Assembly: GCA_037074705.1 (NCBI GenBank)
Contig: CM073596.1
Coordinates: 54,464,001-54,528,000, forward strand
DNA from: Zhengitettix transpicula
Lineage: Eukaryota > Arthropoda > Insecta > Orthoptera > Tetrigidae
Direction: 5' to 3'
Length of the DNA: 64,000 nt
A program made the position numbers and the translations under genes. Positions 24,316-36,560 of this stretch are shown here, piece by piece. The notes under the pieces are model-generated. The model saw only the letters and a list, made by a program, of their open reading frames with translations, did not search any database and was not told the origin of the DNA. How positions within the stretch are numbered: the stretch's first letter is position 1; every line of letters begins with the position of its first letter.

Positions 24316-26140
24316 ATTAATGTACATGATAATATTTCTCGATTTTTATTTATTTCCCGATTTATGGCCAGTTTATTTATTTATTATAAATGGAGAACGT
24401 TTCGTGTAAAGTGACGTCACGGATTGCACTTTTCCATTCATTACCGACACTTTGCATGTATTTCTGAGTCTACGGAGATCCAGCCTGCATCCTGATCTGA
24501 GAAGCTGTCAGAGGAGGCCGACCTTAGTTTTATTCACGGGATATTTGTCCGTCTGGTTGGAGGTTGTGTTTGCGAGTTCGTGGCCAGCGACGAGGAGTGA
24601 ATACAAAGTTGTCGGTGCCGGCGTCTGCAAGTGCATAGAGTTGATGAATGTCTGCAGCACTCGCGGGATCCCCTCCACTTCCTGGGTTCATGTCCTCTCC
24701 TAATACTTCGGCCGCCTCTCTTCTACATCGTTTAGAATTAACATTACAAGGGCACGGATTCACGATTAGAAGACACTAAATTCCCGATCGAGTCCTGTCG
24801 CGAGGATTTTGACAGTAGGAAATGTCCACTGCATTATCAATCCATCAAACAATCAATTTATTTATTGTAAAAAAAACCCTAGAGAATATTGAAATCGTCA
24901 AGTAATAAAAAGGTACAGATAATACATAATAGAAAAAATAATTTAATGAGTAGAAAGGATTTTCAATTAACCATTTTTTAATTGAGGTTTTGATCACATT
25001 TAATTCACATACGGAGAATATAGAACAATGAAGAACTTTACAGAATAATTAAATGTAAAAATGTTATCAACTTCATAAAATACCAGAGGTTAAAGTAAAT
25101 TGGGGATGTATACTGGTTACAAACATATTTAAGTGAATGAACGAAAGTAAAGAACTCCAAAATAAAGATGAAAGGATTATCTACAAGCAGATTTAAAACT
25201 TACGAATTTTGACCACCGCTTCGGGTGTCGAAGCGAGGATTGACCGACCTGCAGGAGCAGTGAGTGGCTCTGTTTGTCCCTGGCAAATACTGTCAAGTGT
25301 GGTGGCGGCGGCTCTTTTGTTCTCGGCCTTGGTGGATTGCTTGCGGGGGTGGATTTCTCCCAGAGTGTGGGAAACACAAACCGTGCCATGATATCGAACC
25401 GTCTTCTAAAATGGAACCCGAAGCATCACAAGAGCGACTCAAGGTCACGGAGACATTAAAAATAAATCGTATATCGAGATTAAGATTAGATTACTTCGTT
25501 TTCATGGGTCTTTAAGGAGAAACAAGGTTTAAAATAATGTGTAAAAAGAACTTAAAACATTTTAATGTGGTATTTGTAAACGTTGAGAAACATTGTGTGT
25601 TGGACACATATAAATAAATATTTCTACAATGCGATATGGAAGTAATTGAGTTTGGTTTTCATTTAATAAACAAAATAAATTATTTAATCATAATATATAT
25701 CTGTGTAATTAATAAAATTATATTGATGATTTGTCCTACTTAATAAATTGAATTTTAGAATTCCTTCAATGAACTCTACATTGAAATCCTTGTTTGTGAT
25801 TAAACATTATAGAGCAAATTATACTATAAACAATCCCTTAATGATCATGTAAGTTTTGGTTAATACTTTAGATATATATTTAGTTGACTCAGATTAAAAA
25901 CTTTCTGAAATATTAATGTTGATTAAACTTAAGATTTTTCTTTATGAATAATTATGTAAAAATATTGGATTATGTATTATAAATGTAATTTGTTTGAAGA
26001 TGTAAAACTTTATGCAAGTAACAAAAAAATAAATATTTTAAAATTATCAATAAAACTAAAATAAATCAGCCATTAAAGTTAGAAAATTTTCAACTTAATA
26101 CAATAAAATAAAATAATTACATCTCACAATAAAAATAAGT
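24316..26140. other. Stretch without a supportable gene
   Basis: A GC-richer patch at about 24420-24800 and another at 25200-25480 have overlapping open frames on both strands that I cannot assign. The remainder is AT-rich. No mobile-element boundary was seen. Confidence 0.4.
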
Positions 26141-26176
26141 ACAACGTTTTGACCAAAATTTTGGACGTCATCAGTT
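26141..26176 (-). ncRNA. Hammerhead-core-like motif
   Basis: The minus strand has an exact CUGAUGA (26168-26174), then C-GUCC-AAAAUUUU-GGUC and AAAACGUUGUAC. The first core element and the ACGUUGU tail are kept. GAAA has become AAAA and one stem position is mismatched. Confidence 0.45.
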
Positions 26177-26403
26177 ACTACATAACTAAATAAAATGGAG
26201 AACTATATAAATCTGTAGAATACAACAAAAACTCTTAATGACCTTTTAGCATAATAATACCTTAAATATTATAAAATTACTTTATAAATTGATTAAATTC
26301 ATTCTGTTTAGCTTATACGGGGTCTTGAAAAATTAATAATAATTTGAATGTAATACAATTGGATTAAAGAATTACATCTCATGAGAATACAAGAAAAAAT
26401 GAG

Positions 26404-26441
26404 TGAAACGTTTTTAATCTAACATTGACGCCTCATCAGGT
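26404..26441 (-). ncRNA. Hammerhead-core-like motif
   Basis: The minus strand has an exact CUGAUGA (26433-26439), then G-GCGUCAAUGUUAGAUU and AAAAACGUUUCAC. It lies about 260 bp from the previous motif on the same strand. Both are followed downstream by similar AT-rich sequence containing AATAAAATGGAGAAC-like blocks, so the two form a direct repeat. Confidence 0.4.
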
Positions 26442-26711
26442 ACTATATAAAACAATAAAAATGGAGAACTAAATAAATGTATTATATTAATAAAATATTA
26501 AAATGACACTTTTGGTCTATGTAATACAACAAAAAGTCTTCATGGCCGTTTTGAATAATAAATTATTTATAATAAAATTAAATTTATTTTTTCAAGATAT
26601 GTTTCTAATTGATTGTATTAATTATGTTTATAGTTGGCTTCAACAGGGATATGAAGAGTTTATGTTGTATTCAATAGATTTAATTCTTTCGATTTTTTAA
26701 ATTAATTTAAT

Positions 26712-26832
26712 AGCAGATCAGAAGAGTCTCTCTCACGCACACAAACATCCATGACCTCGCCGGGATTGCAACCCGGGACCTCTGCGATGTGAGGCAGTCA
26801 CGCTGACCCCTACACCACAGGAGGTCGTCCTA
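26712..26832 (-). repeat. tRNA-Val-derived SINE, copy 1
   Basis: The tRNA-like head occupies 26751-26830 on the minus strand. It has an A box TGGTGTAGGGG, an anticodon stem CTGC/GCAG enclosing CTCACAT (anticodon CAC, valine), a T arm CCGGG-TTGCAAT-CCCGG, and acceptor strands GACCTC/GAGGTC. The body CATGGATG...GTGCGTGAGAGA is shared with the copy at 35464. It is a pol III-type non-autonomous retroposon head. No clear tail or target duplication was found here. Confidence 0.75.
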
Positions 26833-28500
26833 CATTTTTATTTGACTTGTGTACAGCAAAATTACAGCAAGACTATTGTTCTCAGGGTTGATAACTCCTG
26901 ATGATGATGATGACGATCGAACGTAGGGAGGATGATGGCGTTGTTAATTTAGCTGAAACATAATCCAAATATACGTTCGCCCAGGGACACATCTCGTCTC
27001 TCCCCACTTACCTCTTCCCGGATACTAAACTTTACTCCAACCACCCTAGCTGCTGCGTGCGCAAATGGTTCAATATCAAACATACATTTTTCTGTTCAAA
27101 AAAAATTCTCTTACTACATAAATTCATAAAGTGATACGTTTATTAATTTATGCTTCACCCTTGTATTGAGCAATTACTTTTTCAACTCTTGGTTATTTAT
27201 ATGACTGTGATAATGTTTGGACGAAACATTTTAGAATCCCAGGTCAACCTACTTTCTTCGTTCTTCAGTAATTTTAAACGTTCTAAATTTCTAAACCCAG
27301 TTTCTGAATAACGTTCTGCATAAATTACACGCCAGCCCATGTTCAAAATTCTATTGTAACTTCCCCCTGCTCCACAGTTCATTGTCTTACTTAAGTTACC
27401 CGTTTACTCATGTTCTCTGCAACTTAATTATTTAAATCACTACTCTTGAGTTCTTTTGTACGCACTTCGTATCTCGGTGGACGTAAATCGTGGTTGGCGA
27501 TCGTTTTTAATGAGCGCTCGGAGTTTGCGAGAGTCTTTTTTGACCTGACCCTTTGCCAATTCCACACGTTCTTCACCTTCAGAATACAAATTATTCGAAG
27601 GAGTCTGCCTAACATGCAATTAACCGTCAAAAAAAAATTTACCACAAATCAACTTCCACGCGTATATTTTACTAATCGCGTCCTGCGAACCTTGCAAGTG
27701 CAAACATAACTTTATCCACTGCTGGGTCATTACCAGAGGTTCTGCTCCCGGACGGTAACAATGGATGCCACATCGCACAGATGGAGACTGTAATTGAATG
27801 CAATTTAACAACTTCTTGTCCATAATAAAAAAACATTTACATAAATAAATAAAATGACAAAACAGGACGAAATGGTTTATTAATTAAGAATGTAATAAAT
27901 ACAATTAAAAATGTATCACCACGATTCGTGACTAATTTGGGTACTTTATTATGTTAACAATAAAAAAGAGGCATTAATGATCGATTAATATCTAAAACTT
28001 CTCGAATAAACTCTAATATTCTCATAAATTTGATTTATAACTCAATAATTATGTTATAAAAGTTGTTTAATTTTATGAATAACTATTTAAAAGTGATCTG
28101 TTAAGGTTGATGTTTTAGATAACAATCATTAATCTGTCATATTATTTTATTTATTGTTCACCTTATGAAGTCAGAAATGAGGGATAATTTTCTAAACATA
28201 TTAATGACATTGTCAATTAATAAACCTTTTCGGGTGGTTGGCCATTAAATTAATTTATTGCGTGGTTATATAAATATCTTTATTAAACTTAAATATAAAT
28301 ATTTATTTTTTATACGTGTATCAGTAATTAAATCGTTGAATTCCTGAGTCAAACAACTATAATTAAAAATTAAACATTGCGTGACAATTTTTAAAATGAA
28401 AACAATGATTTGTGACCTTCTAAGTCAGGAAAAAATTTATTAAATGAGTTGAATGTCAAAAATTACATTTTCAATGAAAAATGTAAGCAAAGGTAAACCA
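26833..28500. other. Stretch without a supportable gene
   Basis: A moderate-GC section at about 27200-27820 has frames on both strands with no recognisable product. A decayed hammerhead-like fragment lies on the minus strand near 27917-27955 (GUACCCAAAUUAGUCACGAA). The rest is AT-rich. Confidence 0.35.
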
Positions 28501-28538
28501 CGCGTCGTTTAATTTCCCCTTTTGGGATCTCCTCAACT
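28501..28538 (-). ncRNA. Hammerhead-core-like motif
   Basis: The minus strand reads UUGAGGA-G-AUCCC-AAAA-GGGGA-AAUUAAACGACGCG. Stem II still pairs (UCCC/GGGG with G-U), while CUGANGA and GAAA are each mutated at one or two positions. Confidence 0.35.
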
Positions 28539-30790
28539 GTTACAAAATAATTCATAAGCTAAAAGGAGAACTTACAGTGTTGTAACTTCCAGAAATATAT
28601 TTCTGATCATAGAATGTGTAAATTATGTTAATCAAATTATAATTATTTCATATGAATAATTTTTTTAATTATAAAAATATCTGTTTAACGGTTGTTAAAA
28701 ATATCTTATAAACCTTAAACGTGATCGTTCCTCCAAGCTTACTTTCTGTATCATTCATGAGAATTTCTTAGTTGACTTTTGGGTTATACGCAGTCACTAT
28801 CACAATAGATTTTTGCACTACTTTCACTCTTATTACAGCTTGAATACGAGATACTTGAAAACATTGTCTCTATGACCACAAAATTGCTTCTAATAATGGA
28901 TGAAAAATTCCGACGCGAACCAATTAAAAGCATTCAGCAGGAAACAAAACAGTTTGAGGTGCATCATTGAACTGCGTTTACGTAAACCGTACCATTAATT
29001 TTTGTTCTTATAGTAGAAACAGCAGGGAAAGGTTTGAAAAATTAAGTAGTCTGTACAGATCCATAACGAGACGTATTTTGATTGAATGTATTTTTTTTAA
29101 GAAAAAGGCAAATTGATAACGACCAAAGTCCTGGCTTGGATGAGCAAGTCATTCAACACGTAAACGCCAACGGTGGAAATTAATGGATGTTGCGTTGCTG
29201 AATATGAAATTAAGTTGTAATATTTTACGTTTCCTTTGTAGTATCTGACACGTATTTATCCTAGACCTAGACAACAGGGAACATGGCGTTGACAAGGCCG
29301 AAGACTTATAACAGGATACGAGGCGTGACTAAACGGCAACCAGAGGAGTGATTCTGCACGGAACGGAAGTAACACGGCTGACGTAAGAAGACGGAGAAGT
29401 CACCTGGATGAGGCACTAGGATATATGTTTCTGACTTCATCTTCAGATTCACACAAACATTCATACATTCCCATTTCCTGCCGGTTTTATTTTGACAATT
29501 AAACAGATAAAGAAAGAAAGGTACTTTTAAAACTTTGTGACACAGTGAGTAAAGGAGGACTATGGCGAATCACGAGTGTTGTATGACAAACCAGATATAC
29601 TGGCAGAATAGACTACGATAGTTAGGACATGTAGGCCGCAGATACAGCCGCCTTCCTACTGAACTAATTAGTTATGGATACGTCGGATTTTATGACCGCT
29701 TGAACTCGAACGCATTTTTTGGCAACGAATATATTCAGATCCCCTGCGAATTTCAACTCAAAGCGTCTTGCGAAGTGTTTTTTAAATTACAAATAGGTAA
29801 CTATATTTTAACTAATCCCCACGACGTAGAACTTGCTGTGATATAAGCGAAGGTATCTCAGGTTAGACGATTTCCGGAGCAACTGAACGTGTATTAATTG
29901 AAATTTAGTTAACAAAACCTGATTTAAACCATAGCTTGTATTATAAATAAATAACATTTTACAGATTAATTTCTATCGTCTCCTCGTACTAATTTCTTTT
30001 TGCTCCGGTAAATCTTTAAAGTTTTCGTCCATGTTTTTTCATTTCTTTTCCGACTCTTCATCTGTAAAGTAGTCTTTTTTACGCGATTACCCAACTATTT
30101 TCTTATATCTACGACCTTCTGCGTTTTCCTGAAGACAGGTCGCGACAGCGAATCAGAGACGCAGAATAATTTTTTTTTTCCTAGGCCTCTGGGAATCCAT
30201 CAAAGCAGCTTCGACACGATCAATTTCACCTCGATCGAAAGGTTTGGTTGTTTTCCAGGCAGCCAACCGTCACGCTTGAATGTTCTTCGTTTGAATCCTT
30301 GTGAAAGAGACTTTCATGGGGGGTCAAGTAAAAGACAATTAATAATTCTGTGTGTCTTCATTTATATTTATTTAGTTCTAGAATCAATTCTGCCATATTA
30401 TTCGTAGTAAGGTTTAACCTCTCAATATCATAATAATTCAAGTTACCAATTATTTTCGGCTGTGATTCAGGCTTTTGCCCATTGGTCCCTATTTCATTTC
30501 CAATAAAATCATGTCATGCAAATATTTATTTCGAATTAGTATTTTAATGTTGGGGAAATTATTATTTCCTCTCATCAACCACCACCAATCTTAAATAATA
30601 TTGTTAAATTGAATATGAACTTTATGAGGAAAAATTATCTACAAGGAACGCTTTAAAGAAGAAGAAAAAGCGTGGATCCAGGCGCCGTTAAAGTCAATAC
30701 CTAGGAGACAAGGAACTGGAATAATTTATTTCAAAATAAATAAATAAAATGGCCATAATGTTTAAAGCAATTACAAACACAAAATTATAA
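28539..30790. other. Stretch without a supportable gene
   Basis: AT-rich to moderate GC, with no open frame over 60 codons in the supplied translation set and no repeat I can align to another part of the window. Confidence 0.45.
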
Positions 30791-30795
30791 TATCT

Positions 30796-30831
30796 CGGCG
30801 TTTCGTCACTAATTTGGGACGTTTACAGCTG
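30796..30831 (-). ncRNA. Hammerhead-core-like motif
   Basis: The minus strand reads CUGUAAA-C-GUCCC-AAAUUA-GUGAC-GAAACGCCGAG. GAAAC is exact and GUC/GAC pairs in stem II. CUGANGA is mutated at two positions. Confidence 0.4.
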
Positions 30832-31371
30832 CCCATAAAGTATTCAAAAAGATGTGAGTCGTAAATTATTAATTAGAAATCAAAATTTCTACAACGAAGT
30901 TGTTTAATATGACTAATATGTTTACTGTAACAAGGCATGTGTTTATTGTAATATAATATGCGTAAATTGTCCAAAAGTAAGAATATATTTGTAAAAATTA
31001 GTATTAAAGATTAAATAAAACACATTCTCTTTGTTTACGGACGCCTTCAGATATATTTAATTAAATATGAATAATTAAAGTATGTTGTAAATTTAAATAA
31101 AACCACGTAACATCCTCTATCAATAAACATATACGAAAATGGTTGTGTCTTTAATAAGTTAAATCTGAAGAGGTTCCACCTCGTTATTTTATTTAATTGT
31201 AATTTTTAATGTTTATAAATAAATACCGACTTTTGGCCAATTTCTACAAATTATATTTAATACAAGTTAGATACAATTTCAATTTTTAATTACATTTATT
31301 GTAATGTGAACATGTCAGATAATTATAATTGTTTCTAAATATACAACATAAAGGAAACTCTTTATTAATAG

Positions 31372-31405
31372 CTAGCTGGGTGCCCAGCGTTGCCCGGGTA
31401 CTCAT
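31372..31405 (+). repeat. Dispersed GC-rich hairpin motif, copy 1
   Basis: TAGCTAGCTGGGTGCCCAGC is followed by GTTGCCCGGGTA. TGGGTGCCCA is a near-palindrome and the whole can fold with CCCGGG. The same motif (TTAGCTGAG...GCGTTGCCCGGGT) recurs at 42612-42642. Similar strings end many arthropod repeats, but I cannot name the family with confidence. Confidence 0.5.
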
Positions 31406-32895
31406 TCTTTACATATTTACAATCAAATATATTAAATTATAATGATATACACATTAGTAATAACCAAAAAATTTTCAAGAATCTCAATTGAAATAATTCG
31501 TCAATTTTTGCACATTAAAAATCTATTAATTATAATGATTACAAATATTAGGTATTGATGGTACCATCATTCTATGTCTCCTCCAGTACTTACAAAATGG
31601 GGAAAAATCATGGTACGTGCTATATTTATGCCATGTCATTAATTTAAAAGAAAATAAGTTGCACAGATCGTATAATCTTTCCTACTGTTTTTTTATTATC
31701 ATTCGATGGAGTATTCCTGGATATAATTATACTCTTCATTCAATCAAAGTATTTCTGCTTTATTTCGTTACGAAAAAAGGAACTATTTCCTTTTTTGTGC
31801 AGTATCGTCGCGTTGTAGCCAATTTTATTTCAATCTGTCCACGCGTTTAAATATGTAAGAAGATTAACGTAAATAAATAAATACGTACATCCTTTTTTAT
31901 TATATATATTTATTAAATAGATTATTGTGTAGATAATATAATGCTTTGTTACAAATTTAAGTCAGTTATTGACTGAAAAATGATACATTGGGTTAGTAAA
32001 TTATTGGAACTGGTTCTACGTGGCTGACTATGAGGTCTATTACATATGTATATTGGAAATTAATTTAAAAAATGTTTTTTCATTGCACATAGAGTCAAGT
32101 ATCATTCAAAATACGATGCCAAGAGGGCAGACATTGGCGCTGTGGGCGTCGAGTGGAGTTGAAAATTCTCGTCCAGTATTTGTTTGCGTATTCGTCCTTT
32201 CCTCCGGAGTCTGCGTAATGACCATTGCAGAATCGTGGGATGATCACGTCCCGAAAATAGTGGTCTTACGCAACGTGATCCAAGGCCTTCTCTTCCTCCT
32301 CCGAAGGCCGTACAACTGGGATTCGTACGCTTATAAACCTTTTACAGGGAGGAAATGAGCCCTGCAATAAAGATGAGGGTAGTCTCCCCTTCTCCCTTTC
32401 GTGTTGGGGAGGGAAACTCCCTGACATTTATGCGTTAATGTTGCGATTTATGCCTGTTAGTCCTAGTGGAGTATAACCTGCATAGGGCAACAGCTTCCGC
32501 AAACAGATTTATCAACTGAATTGGTTCTCCCTAAGTTTAATTACATTCTGATTAAGGTCGTAATTTCCTGACAATTCATTTGTCGAAACGTCAATGAAGG
32601 GCCACAACTGAACGAAAAGTTTGCACCACATAATTTTCTCTCTCATAAAATCTAAAACATAAAAAAATATACCAGAATAGCTCAATAGGTACTTACAAAA
32701 CATTTATTAAGATTGTAAGAACAGATAATTATAATATAATAATTTAAATTAATTCATTTCAACAAATTTTTCTGTCTACATGTGTATTTTAATCAGATAA
32801 AAAATAACACAGTTAAATAGTTTGAAAAAGATCGAAGAATACACTTAATGGCTTTCTCTTATGTTTAAACAATTATGGAAACTATGTATAATAAC
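31406..32895. other. Stretch without a supportable gene
   Basis: The region 32020-32358 is open for 112 codons, and its moderate-GC half (from 32110) has no recognisable domain. No repeat partner was found in the window. Confidence 0.35.
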
Positions 32896-32937
32896 ATGTA
32901 AGGACCGGGAATCGAACCCGGGGCCTTCCTTGGAACC
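32896..32937 (-). repeat. tRNA-like fragment (SINE relic)
   Basis: The minus strand contains GGCCCCGGGTTCGATTCCCG. This is a perfect T arm (CCGGG/CCCGG around TTCGATT) with a B box. There is no 5' tRNA half, so it is not a functional tRNA gene. Confidence 0.45.
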
Positions 32938-33958
32938 TTATTTGGAATAACTAAAAGATATGATATATTTATTTTACGCTCTATAATTAACACCATTCTT
33001 GTAAGGATACTAATAATTATTTAAGATGAATATCCCAAAATCATTCGATACCTTCTGGATTAGTAAATATATACTCGTCTTAGAGACTGTATATGGTTTA
33101 TTATTAATACCTGAATTACTTAAAGAACAGTCCTATATAATTTCAGCAATTGGTTGAGATTTTAATGTTTGAATACTGGTTAACTATTGTTTAATAAACA
33201 AAAATTGAAATTAATGTAAAATACCAATGAAATTTCAAACATTATAAATTAAAACAAAATTAGGGAAATGTTTATAATGTTTGACAATTAATTCAGATTA
33301 ATTTGAAATTTTTATAAAATCCCAATTAAATTTAAAACACTATAAATTAAAACATAAATTTAGGGAAAAATAAGGATATATAACCAGTTCATAATGGACA
33401 AGATAAAAGCAAACGAAGAATTAAAAAAAATCTTATATATATCCTTTTATATATTTTTATTTTGATGAGCAGAAAAATCCAAAAACAGTCTCCAAGTTTT
33501 TAATTTGATTAAATAATTGGTTGGAAGCTTCCAACTATTTTGTTATAATCATCCTTCCTGTTTTATAATTAAAATCACAATAACTTTAAAAAATATTAGT
33601 ACCTATAGGTACTTAGTCACTAATATAATAATCCAACAAGGTCTGTTCTTAAACTGTTCTTAAAAATTTAATTGGTATATTATATTATTTTTAATTATAT
33701 ATATATATAATGTAAATATTTATAAAGATGATATTATTGCAAAATTCAAATTTTTGTGTGTCAAAATTTTTAATTTCCTAATATGTCGTGATAGAATTTT
33801 AAGATTTTTTAGTACTAATATTAATTTAACTAAATAAAATTGTAGTGTATATAAAAATTAAAAGCAACAATGCCAATAAATTTGATTATTTGTAACCATG
33901 TAACAAGCCAGACTGGGGAAACGTTTATGACATGAAAAACCTTTCAGAGTGACCAGAG

Positions 33959-33996
33959 CCTGAAGACTGTACAAATTAGTACCGAAACGTTGTTAA
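33959..33996 (+). ncRNA. Hammerhead-core-like motif
   Basis: An exact CUGAAGA (33960-33966), then stem II GUAC (33969-33972) pairing perfectly with GUAC (33979-33982) around AAAUUA, then C and an exact GAAACGUUGUU (GAAA 33984-33987). It shows a third distinct self-complementary stem II. One of the best-preserved copies. Confidence 0.5.
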
Positions 33997-34045
33997 GCTC
34001 TTAAATAATTTCTTTTTGGATTAATCAAAATTTTTGTGTTTGCGT

Positions 34046-34096
34046 TCTGGTGTCTGATAACCGAAAGGTTGGTCGTTCGAGCCCACCCTGGTGCCG
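34046..34096 (+). repeat. tRNA-like fragment
   Basis: TGTCTGATAACC...GGTTGG..GTTCGAGCCCACC gives an anticodon-arm-like hairpin (AACC/GGTT) and a T-arm/B-box match (GGTCGTTCGAGCC). The acceptor and D arm are absent, so it is a SINE head relic. Confidence 0.4.
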
Positions 34097-34774
34097 TTCT
34101 TTTTAGTAAATATACTGACGATAGTTATAATAAAATATTGTAATATGTAAGCGCAATGTTTGATAACAGGTAGTTCAAAATATCTTATTAGCATTAAATA
34201 CTGACGTGTTGATTAAATGTTATTTTATTTTATTTAAATCCCTTTACTGACAACGCGCACATTCAAATTGAAAACTTACGCACAGCTTCAACTAGTTTCA
34301 GTATTTTATTAACCAATTCACTCCATTCGATTTGCACGGAAATTGAAAGTGGGAAGGTTTGAATTAAATACGTGAAAAATGGAATCACGAGCGATAAAGA
34401 TTTTATGTCGGCTTTCAATTTGAAAGTAATCGTATTTAAATGGAATGAATCGGGGAAATTTTAAACCACCGAGTAAACTTTATACTGATCTCTTTAGACG
34501 TCAACGTTTCTCACAAACATTTATTAGACAAGGAAGGAAATTAATTGGTTATAATCTCGGTGAAGGATGTAACTAATTACAGAGTTAACCCGATGTCGAG
34601 CGGATTCTTGAAGCAATTTACAAGTGTACTAGTTTGTATAAATATCTCGTCCGGTGCCTGGTTATTAAGTTACTTTATTGAATTACTCGGCGAATTTTTT
34701 CTTATCTGCGTCGGTGTTAACGTCCTCTCCATCTAATCTGACTGTCGATCGACTTTATTCCGCTTTGGTTTACG

Positions 34775-35040
34775 GTGGCAGGAATCGCACTGGCTAATTA
34801 CAGAGACCCCTTCCCAGGCTGTCACGAGTTCGAGTCCCGGGCAACCGCAGGGGGAGTCAGCGGACCAATAAGACCTGATGTCAGCTAGACCGTTGCCGGC
34901 AACTCAAAAAGATTGCAAACTGGTTTCAGAGGTGCGACCGTAAAAGCCGATCCAAATCTAAATGTAATGCAGAATGTCGATCTATGGCGTAGATCCTTTC
35001 ATAGACAAAGGTGAAAATGTACAGGAAGGAAAGATCAGTT
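34775..35040 (+). repeat. Probable tRNA-derived SINE
   Basis: The head includes TGGCTAATTACAGAGACC (weak A-box region) and GAGTTCGAGTCCCGGG (B box). 5' GCGGTGGC-like and 3' GCAACCGC strands could form an acceptor stem. A body of about 170 bp of moderate GC follows, ending before AT-rich sequence. No second copy is in the window, so the boundaries are approximate. Confidence 0.4.
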
Positions 35041-35463
35041 AGGGACATAATAAATACATACAAAATATTGATAACTCATTTTTTATATACGCTTTAATAT
35101 AAACTTGAAATCATCTTAAATTTACTTAATGATGCCAACTACAGCTCATTTTAAAATTTATTAATGTGAACTTCAGAAACAGAATACATTAACTTTACGC
35201 TACTTACTAAAGTTATTCAACACCAAAAGATTAATATTTACTTCTTCTTCCTTTTTATAAAATTTAATTTTTTAATATACTTAAGAAATTTAGTAATATG
35301 GTTGTAGAAAAGGAAAAATAATTTTATCAACTTGTCCTGATATTATTGAAATTTCGTCACGTCTGTCACATTTTTTAATTTTAATTATGTTAACAGTCTT
35401 TCAAGAAATCTCTGTTTTAAGTACTAAATTTTAAATCGTACTCAGTAGCTTACAAATAATAAT

Positions 35464-35635
35464 AGACCTGTGGTGAAGGGGTCAGCGTGACTGCCTCACA
35501 TCACAGAGGTTCGAATCCCTGCATAGGCATGGATGTTCCTGTGCGTGAGAGAAACTCTCGGCAAGTCAGTCCCCCGACTAGAGAAAATCATTTCCCATAC
35601 TGAGTCGCTAATAATAAAATAAATGAATAAATAAT
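35464..35635 (+). repeat. tRNA-Val-derived SINE, copy 2
   Basis: The head CCTGTGGTGAAGGGGTCAGC, then GTGACTGCCTCACATCACAG and AGGTTCGAATCCC, matches the minus-strand head at 26751-26830. It has the same valine CAC anticodon loop (CTCACAT). The body CATGGATG..CTGTGCGTGAGAGAAACTCT continues past copy 1 and ends in an AATAAA-type A/T-rich tail. The B box is canonical here. Confidence 0.75.
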
Positions 35636-36044
35636 ATATGGTCTAAGAATTTTCTCCCCTTCCTCCGCCCCGTCAGCGATTCCGTCTGAGTGTATTTCAA
35701 CATTTTGCGCAAAATTGGATCCGTTTAACAGCATTCTTCTTCTTCCTGCCGCGGACAATTATCTTCAATTTATGTGGAAGAAGGGGAAGTATTCCGAGGT
35801 TATGGAACAAGTTTATCCTGTTGGCTCTTTCTGCACGCAATCGCTGTATTAACACGACTTAAAATGTATATGTGTGTGTGCCTCTAAAGAATAATTGTCC
35901 CAGTCGTACATGTATACCGATTTGTTGAAACTCCCTGTCCTCTCTGACTAACGACGTAGATCTAACAAGAAAATAAACGATCCATGTACCTCTCCAGAGT
36001 CCAGAAAGTTCTGACTCTGTTGCGTTGGCACAACTTTGCTACGA

Positions 36045-36245
36045 CGTTACGACTATATTATTTGACGACCCGACAGCCCACTGTGGCCTCTGCTTACCGG
36101 AATGACTGCCAGTGTGTCTTAACACCCAGTTTAGTGACCATCGAGCACAATGATCCATGCCCAAGCCGGGATTCAAACCAGGTTCCTCTGTGATGCGAGG
36201 TAATGACGGCAAGTCGCGTCTTGACAACGTCCGGTGTGATGTTTT
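36045..36245 (-). repeat. tRNA-Val-like SINE, divergent copy 3
   Basis: The minus strand reads GTCATTACCTCGCATCACAG, then AGGAACCTGGTTTGAATCCC and GGGCATGGATC. It aligns with the heads at 26751 and 35464, but the 5' part and the 3' body differ (GGTCACTAAACTGGGTGTTA...). It is a sister subfamily sharing the valine-type head. Confidence 0.6.
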
Positions 36246-36265
36246 GAGTGTTGAAACCAGGTAAA

Positions 36266-36560
36266 TTTGGATCCCGGGCTATAGTTTAAGGATCCTACCC
36301 GGCATTCACCTAAAAGTGATGCAAGACAAACCCTAGAACGCGCCTTGGGTACTTGTCCCACGCCCTTTCGATGGCGGGAGTGGGTTTTTTTCTGAGGACG
36401 CAGCTTTCCTTCCTCCGTGCCTCGACCAGTTCTGGAGGCAGTTGGCCGACTGTTCCCATGGGAATAGCGGATCACTTTTACCGTATGCCCAAGGAACATC
36501 CATCTCTCCAAACAGTCCGCGGCTTGAGAGATCCTGCGTTCAAAAGGCCCATGAGGCTTC
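36266..36560 (-). repeat. GC-rich SINE-like element, 3'-truncated copy L
   Basis: The minus strand contains CCCATGGGAACAGTCGGCCA, CTGCGTCC-like, GGACAAGTACCCAAGG and GCCGGGTAGGATCC, and stops at CCCGGGATCC. The last 110 bp and the A tail are missing. Most other copies lose their 5' end instead, so this one was probably broken after insertion. Confidence 0.65.

Noticed and set aside
26751..26830. Functional tRNA-Val gene on the minus strand
   Set aside because: The arms pair well, but the anticodon loop region and the shared downstream body with 35464 show it is a SINE head.
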